Origin: Chitinophagaceae bacterium
GTDB taxonomy: Bacteria > Bacteroidota > Bacteroidia > Chitinophagales > Chitinophagaceae
Assembly (NCBI GenBank): GCA_947378615.1
Contig: CANCKV010000099.1
Location: 1 to 8,947 of the forward strand
DNA length: 8,947 bases
Reading direction: 5' to 3'
Below, piece by piece: positions 1 through 5,852 of this stretch (position 1 is its first letter; every line of letters begins with the position of its first letter). The translations under genes and the position numbers were made by a program. The notes under the pieces are model-generated. The model was given only the letters and a program-made list of their open reading frames with translations, did not search any database and was not told where the DNA came from.

Positions 1-1
1 T

Positions 2-421
2 TTGTTAGAAAAGAGTTTTGACAAGAATAAAATTCCATTCTTAAGATTAGATGGTAGTACCCCTATCAATAAAAGACAAGATTTGGTAAACGAATTTCAA
101 ACTTCAGATTCTGCTGCACGGGTATTTTTAATTAGTTTGAAAGCGGGAAATGCAGGACTTAACTTAACCGCTGCCGACTATGTATTTATCTTCGACCCAT
201 GGTGGAATACCGCTGTGCAGCAACAAGCAATTGACAGAACGCATCGAATTGGTCAAACAAAACAGGTATTTGCTTATCAAATGATTTGTAAGGGAACGAT
301 TGAAGAAAAGATTATTCAATTGCAACAAAGGAAAAAGAAATTATCCGAAGAGTTGATTGGAGAAGATGAAGGATTCATCAAATCGTTGACAGAAGAAGAT
401 GTAGAATTTTTATTTAGCTAA
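2..421 (+). CDS. SNF2/RapA-family DEAD/DEAH-box helicase, C-terminal fragment (5' end outside the window)
   Basis: The visible 139 residues are the end of the second RecA-like lobe of a SNF2-type, ATP-dependent, DNA-translocating enzyme. The motifs appear in the usual order: LDGST and RQDLVNEFQ (about residues 17-33, motif IV region), then LKAGNAGLNLTAADYV (46-61, motif V), DPWWN (65-69), and QAIDRTHRIGQ (75-85, motif VI with the arginine fingers). The tail EEKIIQLQQRKKKL followed by an acidic stretch ending in FLFS is the normal family C-terminus. The frame is open through base 2, so the true start and the ATPase lobe lie to the left; the first Leu codon (TTG) here is not a start. Family knowledge: bacterial members act as stand-alone nucleic-acid remodellers or as parts of defence systems such as DISARM. 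Which applies cannot be judged from this fragment. A weak hairpin follows the stop. Confidence 0.93.
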   Translation: MLEKSFDKNKIPFLRLDGSTPINKRQDLVNEFQTSDSAARVFLISLKAGNAGLNLTAADYVFIFDPWWNTAVQQQAIDRTHRIGQTKQVFAYQMICKGTIEEKIIQLQQRKKKLSEELIGEDEGFIKSLTEEDVEFLFS

Positions 422-425
422 CAGC

Positions 426-447
426 AAGTGCAAGAGCATTTTTTATT
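426..447 (+). terminator. Weak possible terminator after the SNF2 gene
   Basis: A short stem AAGTGC/GCATTT (six pairs including one G-U) with an AAGA loop is followed directly by T residues, five bases after the helicase stop codon. Position and T-run fit an intrinsic terminator, but the stem is short and AT-rich, so this is tentative. Confidence 0.35.
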
Positions 448-545
448 TTGTCGAGTCCACAAGTTTTGTAAAAGGAAACGCCTGTTTCTACAAACTGATT
501 ACAAGAAAATTTGGGTGTAGAAAGTACCCTAGTTTTGAAGAAAAT

Positions 546-580
546 TTAAAAAAGCAACAAGTCATAGAAATGACCTGTTG
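546..580 (-). terminator. Strong intrinsic terminator on the minus strand with no visible gene upstream
   Basis: Read on the minus strand, CAACA-G-GTCAT pairs with ATGAC-T-TGTTG around a TTCT loop (555-580), then comes a C and six T residues followed by AAATTTT. The one non-Watson-Crick position is a G-U wobble in minus-strand RNA but an A-C mismatch in plus-strand RNA, so the structure is orientation-specific. No minus-strand coding region lies in 581-1025, so the transcript it ends is unidentified (see the ncRNA candidate). Confidence 0.6.
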
Positions 581-700
581 TATAACCCTTAAAAAACCAA
601 ACCAAAATTAAGTCAGGAAAACACATCGCTTTGTAGAAGAATGTGTAATTTGCTGACAACAATATTTTTTATATAACCAAAAGCTAACTTTTCGGTTAAC
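546..700 (-). ncRNA. Candidate small structured RNA ending at the orphan terminator
   Basis: Upstream of the minus-strand terminator there are two further inverted repeats. One is a nested pair: GTCAG (612-616) with CTGAC (653-657), enclosing ACACAT (621-626) with ATGTGT (641-646). The other is a hairpin at 675-697, AACC-AAAAG with CTTTT-C-GGTT around a CTAA loop. Three successive hairpins, the last a canonical terminator, in a gap without genes look like a small RNA. I found no clear promoter, so the 5' limit of about 700 is a guess. No known RNA family was recognised. Alternatives are an antisense RNA, or a relic of a lost gene. Confidence 0.25.
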
Positions 701-1025
701 TATTATCAAATACTTCAAAAGAACTTCTATTAATAAAATAAGTAACGAACCAACTCATTATTATTCACATAGCAAAAGAAAGGATTAGCTACGTTACTTT
801 TTCATTTTGACGATAAAATACATCAGATTGATTATTTATTTAAAGCACATTAAATGACAAAAAAAATTTTTGAATCATTTTAGAATAATAATTAACCATT
901 ATTAATTTGCTATTAACTACTTTGCACTCTTCATTTTCTAAAAAGTCGGTTCATTGATACTTGAACAAAGCAGAAGCGATACTGCATTTCTCGATTAATT
1001 TAAATAATTATTTAAAGAATGTATT

Positions 1026-2960
1026 ATGGAAACGCAACTTGTTAAGTTTCAAGTAAAAAATTTTCGCTCAATCATTGATAGTGGATGGGTAAATACTTTT
1101 GAGAATACCTGCTTGATAGGTACAAACGAATCGGGAAAAACTAACCTCCTAGTAGGACTATGGAACCTCAATCCCGCAAGTGACGAAAGAATCATTCCAC
1201 TGATAGATTATCCAAGAAAAAAGTATGTTGATTTTGCCAAAACAAAGGGTGAAGAAATATTTGTAAGTGGTCATTTTTTATTAAATGAAAAGTCAATCAA
1301 CTTTGTAAAGTCACTCTTCAAAAAAGAGCAAGTCTTATCGGGAAGACCTGTAGTTGCCGACCCTGCCTCCCCTCCTATTCCTAAAGTTTTTGTTGAATTT
1401 GTACCTGCTAATGATATAGCTGAAATCATTGTACACCGCAAGTACAATGGAGAATACACATTTGAGTTCCCCAAAATGAGCGAGCCGATGAAGAAACAAG
1501 TGACCATTACTAGGGAAATTGAAAGACAGATTCTGCGAATTATTCCCAAATTTGTTTATTACTCTGATTATGGCAATCTAGACTCTGAAATATATCTCCC
1601 ACATGTGATTGCCAACTTCACAAGAAATGATTTAGGTGAAAGGGAACGGGCCAAAACAAGAAGCCTCAAAGTATTGTTCGACTTTGTTCAGCTATCTCCC
1701 GAAGATATTTTGAGACTAGGAAAAGAAAAAAATGAAACCCATACGACCATCAAGATTGATAAGGAAAATCCCGAAAAAGAATTTGGTAGAACCTATCAAG
1801 AAGTGAAAGCTACGGATGCAGAAATAGCCAAAGAAAGAGAACACAAGAAGGAAAGAGAGATATTGTTGCAATCTGCCTCTACTAAGGTGGCAAAGAAATT
1901 TAAAGAATGGTGGAAACAAGGCAATTATAGATTTCGGTTTCAGGCAGATGGCAATCATTTCAGGATATGGGTAAGCGACCACCAACGCCCTGAAGAAGTG
2001 GAACTCGAGGGCCGCAGCAAAGGATTACAATGGTTCTTTAGTTTCTTCTTAGTATTCTTGGTGGAAAGTAGAAACAAGCATTCCAACTGCATTCTTTTGC
2101 TAGACGAGCCAGGATTGTCTTTACATCCATTAGCACAATATGATTTGATTAAGTTTTTCAATTCATTATCAGCAGAAAATCAATTAATTTATACTACCCA
2201 TTCCCCATTTTTGGTTTCTCTCGAAAACCTCGCAAATGTCAAAGCAGTTTATGTTGATAAGGAGGGTGATTCAAATGTGTCGGGCGACTTGAAAAAAAAT
2301 AGCATTGTTTCTGAAACCTCCACCTATCCTATTCGTGCGGCAATTGGATTAGCCGTAACCGATACTTTATTAATAGGCGCTCAGCCTGTATTAGTTCAAG
2401 CACAATCAGATCAAATTTATATGATGATCATGAAGAATCATCTATGCGGTTTAGGACAGTATAAGAGTGCCAAGGAAATGATATTCATCCCTGCCGGAGG
2501 TCTAAAAGGAATGACAGCAGTGATTGCTATTTTGGCTGAAAAGGAAAATGAAGTCCCTTACATTATAGTGGATAGCAATGCCGAAGGAAGATTAAAGATG
2601 GCGACTTTGCGAACTACTGTATGTAAATACTTTCCACACAAAGTGCTAGATGTTGATTTACATTTAGGAAAACGAGGAGAGTTTACAATGGAAGACTTCC
2701 TGTCTTATGAAGAATTAGCCAGAATGTTCAGTAAAAGATACAGAGGCAAATCAGACGACTTCGATTATATAGTTGTTAAAGAAAGACCAATTGTTCTGCA
2801 GATGGAAGAATTTGCAACGGCTAATGGGTATAAGCTAGAATCGGATTGGAAAATACAATTGGCAATGGACTTTAAAAATCAGTTTCAACATATTGCCAAG
2901 AGAATAACCGAGGATCAAATCAAAATATGGACAGCTTTATTCACAAAGCTAACGAGCTAA
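1026..2960 (+). CDS. OLD-family-like ATPase (ABC-type AAA) with degenerate TOPRIM-like C-terminal domain
   Basis: This 644-residue protein starts at ATG with METQLVKFQVKNFRSI, the standard first strand of SMC/RecF-like ATPases. It shows Walker A GTNESGKT (32-39), a charged helical insertion (about 200-300), a signature-like segment LEGRSKGLQWF (327-337), Walker B ILLLDEPGLSLHP (356-368) and the switch histidine in YTTHSPFL (H392). The C-terminal half (about 450-640) resembles the TOPRIM domain of OLD nucleases: VLVQAQSD (455-462) aligns with the usual VLVEGxSD, and IIVDSNAEG (513-521) with the usual xxxDxDxxG. Thus the catalytic Glu appears as Gln458 and the second Asp as Asn518. Family knowledge: OLD/GajA-type proteins are ATP-regulated nucleases, often antiviral. 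No GajB-like helicase or other partner is adjacent, so it is solitary here. Function as a nuclease is uncertain; a nuclease-dead sensor or a DNA-binding role is equally possible. Confidence 0.85.
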   Translation: METQLVKFQVKNFRSIIDSGWVNTFENTCLIGTNESGKTNLLVGLWNLNPASDERIIPLIDYPRKKYVDFAKTKGEEIFVSGHFLLNEKSINFVKSLFKKEQVLSGRPVVADPASPPIPKVFVEFVPANDIAEIIVHRKYNGEYTFEFPKMSEPMKKQVTITREIERQILRIIPKFVYYSDYGNLDSEIYLPHVIANFTRNDLGERERAKTRSLKVLFDFVQLSPEDILRLGKEKNETHTTIKIDKENPEKEFGRTYQEVKATDAEIAKEREHKKEREILLQSASTKVAKKFKEWWKQGNYRFRFQADGNHFRIWVSDHQRPEEVELEGRSKGLQWFFSFFLVFLVESRNKHSNCILLLDEPGLSLHPLAQYDLIKFFNSLSAENQLIYTTHSPFLVSLENLANVKAVYVDKEGDSNVSGDLKKNSIVSETSTYPIRAAIGLAVTDTLLIGAQPVLVQAQSDQIYMMIMKNHLCGLGQYKSAKEMIFIPAGGLKGMTAVIAILAEKENEVPYIIVDSNAEGRLKMATLRTTVCKYFPHKVLDVDLHLGKRGEFTMEDFLSYEELARMFSKRYRGKSDDFDYIVVKERPIVLQMEEFATANGYKLESDWKIQLAMDFKNQFQHIAKRITEDQIKIWTALFTKLTS

Positions 2961-3271
2961 TTATTTTACCATAAGTAAGCTAGGTAAACTAGCACGTATT
3001 ACTTTAATTAACCACTAAACTAAAATGAGTGAGATGAAAGTGCTATACGTTAGAAATAGTAATTTAGAACCCCTATTTCATAAATCCGTAACAGACTCTT
3101 ATTTATTAATCAATATCGTGACGAACTTGAGACCACAATGGCAATAGTTGTTCCCAAATTAAAGCTTAAATACTCCTCAATCCAATAATTTTTAAATCCT
3201 AGAAATCCTAATTCACGCACCCTCCTTCGCAACACCCCTTAAGGGCAATGTCATTAAGTTGGGCAAAAAAA
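2961..3271. other. Intergenic region between the ATPase and the convergent orphan gene
   Basis: No convincing gene is present. A 40-codon frame at 3025-3147 begins MSEMKVLYVRNSNLEP, faintly like the N-terminus of a serine recombinase, but lacks the rest of the domain. Near 3236-3246 there is a CCCCTTAAGGGC palindrome, directly followed by a sequence matching the end of the MITE found at 5404-5696. No strong terminator for the plus-strand ATPase was found. Confidence 0.4.
3246..3260 (+). repeat. Solitary copy of the MITE terminal sequence
   Basis: CAATGTCATTAAGTT is identical to the first 15 bases of the 18-base terminal inverted repeat of the element at 5404-5696, and has the same orientation as its left end. 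No matching right end lies nearby, and the internal sequence that follows is unrelated. It may be a relic end or a shared insertion hot-spot sequence. Confidence 0.55.
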
Positions 3272-3302
3272 GACTGATAAAAGTCAACCACTTCTATCAG
3301 TC
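3265..3302 (-). terminator. Intrinsic terminator of the 305-residue orphan gene
   Basis: On the minus strand, GACTGATA-G-AAGT pairs with ACTT-T-TATCAGTC around a five-base loop, followed by seven T residues. That is a 13-pair stem with one G-U wobble, which becomes an A-C mismatch on the other strand, so it is oriented for the minus-strand gene. It begins 28 bases after that gene's stop codon, a textbook position. Confidence 0.85.
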
Positions 3303-3330
3303 AAACTCATCACCTATATCTCATAGTTCA

Positions 3331-4248
3331 TCACTCCTTCAGGCTCTCCATCTTAAAGTCTAAAGTATCAATCACTCCCTTATGAAAGGTATGGGTTATC
3401 TTTTGTGTTACGACTTTTGGACCAGAAACTTGAATGATTGCCGTACAAGGTTTTACCTTAATGATTGAATAATCTCCTAATAAATCACTTGTATCAGCCT
3501 TCGAAGTGCCTATAATCTCCACTTTTATCCCTTCTAAGTCTGCTCCTGTAGTTTCCAAAGTAATTTTACCTTGAAATCCTCCATGATGAACAACCAAATC
3601 AACTGTTTTAGCATTCAAATGAAACCCTGCAACGAAATTGGGATGCAATAATTGAAAAGTGGGTAATAATAATTCCATCATATCAATATTTCCATGAATC
3701 AATTTGATGGTCGAATCAATATTGTCGTTTGCCACTGTACCACTATTTACGATTGTTCCAACCAACCCTATCTGACCATTAAAATGGGTAGCCAAAGTGG
3801 AATATGCCCCAAGCTGTGTAGCCGTAATTCCATAAGTTTTATAGACAACATCATCTAGCAAGGGTGTAATAATCTTTACTATCTTCTTTACAAAACCAAG
3901 AATTTCAGAATCCTTCATGTCTTCTATGTAACTCTTACTATAAGACATCTTTGCCATCAAATCCTTGTCCCCAATTTTGGTGGCATAGGCCTTTGTTGCA
4001 CCACATAATATTACCCCAGTCATTGCAATTGACAATTTATCTGCTGCTTTTTGTTCAGTAATACCACCAGTTTCAATGACTTTCCCTTCAAAGAGAGTGT
4101 CTAATGTGGTTAGATTAGTTCCCATATCTTCAGCCTCATTGTTAAAAGGTATCAGATTTTTATAAATCAACACCTCGTCTATCAAATAGGTTTTTAATTT
4201 AGTAGCCCGTGTTTTTTCATCGTTTTGAGATTGTGTATATTTCATCAT
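3331..4248 (-). CDS. Uncharacterised 305-residue protein: helical N-terminal part plus CarboxypepD_reg-like C-terminal domain
   Basis: I do not recognise this protein. It starts with tandem ATG codons (MMKYTQSQNDEKTRATKLKTYL) and has no hydrophobic signal peptide or lipobox, so it looks cytoplasmic. Residues 1-205 appear mostly helical, with an Ala/Thr/Gly-rich segment (about 65-95) and Ile/Val/Leu-rich amphipathic stretches (115-135, 185-205). Residues about 208-300 look like beta strands; GADLEGIKVEIIGTSKADTSDLLGDYSI (235-262) follows the pattern of carboxypeptidase-regulatory-like domains (xxLxGVxVxxxGT...T..xGxYxI), which in Bacteroidota usually belong to exported proteins. A strong terminator lies downstream and the 21-bp phased array lies about 90 bases upstream of its start, so it appears to be a single-gene transcript. 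The intact frame and the dedicated terminator argue that it is a real gene. Confidence 0.75.
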   Translation of the reverse strand: MMKYTQSQNDEKTRATKLKTYLIDEVLIYKNLIPFNNEAEDMGTNLTTLDTLFEGKVIETGGITEQKAADKLSIAMTGVILCGATKAYATKIGDKDLMAKMSYSKSYIEDMKDSEILGFVKKIVKIITPLLDDVVYKTYGITATQLGAYSTLATHFNGQIGLVGTIVNSGTVANDNIDSTIKLIHGNIDMMELLLPTFQLLHPNFVAGFHLNAKTVDLVVHHGGFQGKITLETTGADLEGIKVEIIGTSKADTSDLLGDYSIIKVKPCTAIIQVSGPKVVTQKITHTFHKGVIDTLDFKMESLKE

Positions 4249-4340
4249 TTGAAATTTTAATTGTGTAATAATTTTGTTTAATTAATCTAATAATCCATCA
4301 TTTTTAACTAGTTTTCTTTATTATCCTCAAATTTTGACCT

Positions 4341-4595
4341 CTTCCCAGTAACCTTGAGAGTCTTCCCAGATAGGTTTGTAGTCAATCCAATTACATCGTG
4401 TAGCATTCCAACAATGATTCGGTGCATCCCAGCAACCTCTATCTTTAGTCCAGTATAGATTAACCACTTCCCAGTAACTTTTAGTGGCTTTCCAGTATCA
4501 CTTAGTTTGCTTTCCAGCAAAGTTTAGGAGCATTCCAGTAACGGCATATTGCTTCCCAACAACTTTTAGTGGAATTCCAATAATTGCGTTGTAAA
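4341..4595. repeat. Twelve-unit degenerate tandem array with strict 21-bp period
   Basis: The unit is approximately TTCCAGTAACTTTTAGTGGC. The CCA triplet recurs at 4345, 4366, 4387, 4408, 4429, 4450, 4471, 4492, 4514, 4535, 4556 and 4577: eleven steps, all exactly 21 except one of 22. The TTCC(C)A core is best kept and the second half of each unit varies freely, so copies are ancient rather than recent duplicates. Twenty-one bases equal two helical turns, placing every core on the same face of DNA. The array lies 5' of the minus-strand orphan gene, ending about 90 bases before its start codon. On the minus strand it reads as heptads like LKVTGK, but the 22-base step breaks that frame. It is not a CRISPR array: there are no spacers. 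Confidence 0.85.
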
Positions 4596-5070
4596 TATTT
4601 TAAAGATAATAGTCTAACATCACAGACCTTTATTGCTAACCTTCAACTACGTAAACTGATAAATAGTAGTACACAGTTCCCCGAATCTCGTCCAGGGTTT
4701 CAACTTGAAACCTTTATCTAGCAAATTCAAATTGCTATTCAAAAAATTTAAGACTGCTAACTTATTCGTGGGGATTATTGTTATTTGCTCTTATACAAAG
4801 AGTAATATAATCGGCATTTTAGATAGTGTTTGGAAAACTTCAGTGGCAATATTAACACTTTCCAAAGGATATTTAAGAAAGAATTTCGAATTAGACAGTT
4901 CTTTTGTCCTTTCCTGCTAAATAGGTGATTTTATCGGTGAATATTCAATTTTTTTTTCTAAAACAAATATAATCGCTTAGTAAATCAGGCTTATAAAATA
5001 GAAAAATATAATTATAAACCATAAATCCTTTAGGTTCTACTAGCTAACTTCTTTTCAGAAAAGCGTTCCT
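4596..5070. other. Gene-free AT-rich stretch with one palindrome
   Basis: No convincing gene. The only distinct structure is the near-perfect palindrome GGTTTCAA-C-TTGAAACC at 4696-4712. An open frame from a TTG at 4705 to 4920 gives 71 residues of Lys/Ile/Leu-rich sequence with no recognisable domain and was not accepted as a gene. Confidence 0.4.
4696..4712. promoter_or_regulatory. Operator-like 17-bp palindrome
   Basis: GGTTTCAA and TTGAAACC form a perfect 8-bp dyad around a single central C. The one-base centre suits a dimeric protein-binding site better than an RNA hairpin. No gene start is close enough to assign a target, so the role is unknown. Confidence 0.25.
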
Positions 5071-5185
5071 AATACTACGAAATAGGATTCCTATGTGCCC
5101 TTTCTTACATAAAATACAAGAAAAAATCTATGCTTTTCTATGTGGCTATGTACTCATGTGTTTAGCTTTTCAAAAAGACTGCTAC
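5071..5185. repeat. Interspersed repeat, copy A (diverged, shortened)
   Basis: Shares with copies B and C the order: CTACGAA-TAGGATTCCT, then GTG-CCTTTCTT, ATAAAA, AGAAAAAATCTATG, TTTTCTATGTGGCTATGT, ATGTGTTTAGC. It has more substitutions than the others and lacks the TTTCTTTGCTAAAAGTTATATAA segment that follows in copies B and C, ending instead in CTTTTCAAAAAGACTGCT. The stem that is perfect in copy C is partly lost here. Confidence 0.7.
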
Positions 5186-5378
5186 AATGCTACGAAGTAG
5201 GATTCCTCTGTGACCTTCTTTTAATAAAACATAGAAAAAATGGATAGTATTTTCTATGTGGCTATGTGCCTATGTGTTTAGCCTTTTTTCTTTGCTAAAA
5301 GTTATATAAATAGGAAACATGAGACGCCTAATTTCTCACTATGTACTTATGTGTTTAGCTTTTCAAAAAGACTGCTAC
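5186..5378. repeat. Interspersed repeat, copy B (193 bp)
   Basis: The sequence from AATGCTACGAAGTAGG at 5186 recurs at 5379, giving a 193-base unit. It contains the hairpin ACATAGAAAA/TTTTCTATGT (5229-5238 with 5250-5259), three tandem CTATGTG motifs (about 5254-5278), and a short TTTAGC/GCTAAA inverted pair. The loop of the hairpin differs from that of copy C while the stem arms are kept, suggesting that the stem matters. Confidence 0.75.
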
Positions 5379-5403
5379 AATGCTACGAAGTAGCATTCCT
5401 CTG

Positions 5404-5696
5404 CAATGTCATTAAGTTAAGCGTATTAATCGAAAATAAGGGTGTCAGACTGCGCCTGTCGAAGGCGTGCAAAGAGGGAATAAACTTTGAATTATCCCGG
5501 TTTCGACAAGCTGCTAATGACAAGTAGTTAATTGGTTTAGAAATCAATGATGAAAGTTTAAGTTGCTTACGGCTTCGACGGGCTCAGCTTGACAGTCACT
5601 CTGATTTTCGGAGAGTATGCGATGTCATCTCAAAAAACTTGATAAACTATCATTACTGCCTCAACTTGACAGCCCTTCCTTAACTTAATGACATTG
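5404..5696. mobile_element. MITE-like non-autonomous transposable element, 293 bp
   Basis: The ends are perfect 18-base inverted repeats: CAATGTCATTAAGTTAAG (5404-5421) and CTTAACTTAATGACATTG (5679-5696). It is flanked by a duplication: ATTCCTCTG at 5395-5403 and again at 5698-5706, or ten bases with one mismatch if the adjoining C/G is counted. The intact repeat copy B has this site only once, so the insertion is recent enough to be read base by base. A subterminal inverted pair is also present: AAGGGTGTCAGACTG (5438-5452) against CAACTTGACAGCCCTT (5662-5677). There is no transposase frame, so mobility would need an enzyme supplied elsewhere; the family is not assigned. Confidence 0.85.
5442..5597. 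repeat. Three TTCGAC-centred repeat motifs inside the MITE
   Basis: A motif of the form CTTCGAC(A/G)(G/A)GC..CAG..TGACA occurs inverted at 5442-5467 (GTGTCAGACTGCGCCTGT then CGAAGGCG) and direct at 5570-5597 (CGGCTTCGACGGGCTCAGCT then TGACAGTC). A partial third copy, GGTTTCGACAAGCTGCT, is at 5499-5515. These GC-richer blocks stand out from the surrounding AT-rich DNA. The inverted pair could fold the element into a long cruciform or RNA hairpin. Confidence 0.6.
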
Positions 5697-5852
5697 GATT
5701 CCTCTGTGACCTTCTTTTAATAAAACATAGAAAAAATCTATGTTTTTCTATGTGGCTATGTGCCTATGTGTTTAGCCTTTTTTCTTTGCTAAAAGTTATA
5801 TAACCAGAAACATGAATTCTTTCATTTCTCTCTTTGTGGTAAAAAGAAAAAG

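Larger units (their letters stand above)
422..1025. other. AT-rich 604-base intergenic region with several dyads
   Basis: No reading frame here looks coding. Besides the structures listed separately, AAGTAACG at 740-747 is exactly inverted at 792-799 (CGTTACTT) with a 44-base spacer, followed by TTTTCATTTTG on the plus strand. Near 911-925 the sequence TAACTACTTTGCA loosely resembles a Bacteroidota -7 box, about 100 bases before the ATPase start, but no -33 element sits at the right distance. Most of the rest is A/T runs. Confidence 0.5.
5379..5840. repeat. Interspersed repeat, copy C, split by the MITE
   Basis: The left part (5379-5403) and right part (from 5697) rejoin to a continuous copy once the inserted element is removed. 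It carries the best version of the hairpin, ACATAGAAAAA (5725-5735) with TTTTTCTATGT (5743-5753) around a seven-base loop, followed by CTATGTGGCTATGTGCCTAT and the TTTAGC/GCTAAA pair. Similarity to copy B continues to about GTTATATAA and AGAAACATGA, then fades towards the dcd stop codon at 5853. Confidence 0.75.

Noticed and set aside
905..930. Promoter for the ATPase at TAACTACTTTGCA
   Set aside because: The -7 box is off by one position and no -33 TTG lies at the proper distance.
1271..2161. Minus-strand open frames inside the ATPase gene
   Set aside because: Shadows of the ATPase, which has intact Walker A, Walker B and switch motifs on the plus strand.
1026..2960. Gabija, PARIS or Septu defence system label
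   Set aside because: Only a single ATPase gene is present; the partner genes that define those systems are absent on both sides.
3025..3147. Forty-residue frame starting MSEMKVLYVRNSN, slightly like a serine recombinase N-terminus
   Set aside because: Only about ten residues resemble that family, the catalytic Ser context is not convincing and nothing follows it. Could be a relic but not supportable.
4308..4520. Minus-strand 70-residue open frame over the 21-bp array
   Set aside because: It begins at a TTG, consists only of repeat-derived heptads, and the same heptads continue out of frame upstream. Described as a repeat, not as a gene.
4341..4595. CRISPR array
   Set aside because: Units follow each other with no spacers, the 21-base period covers the whole unit, and no cas genes are near.
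4705..4920. Plus-strand 71-residue open frame
   Set aside because: It starts at a TTG inside a palindrome, has no recognisable domain, no leader signals and a composition expected of AT-rich noncoding DNA.
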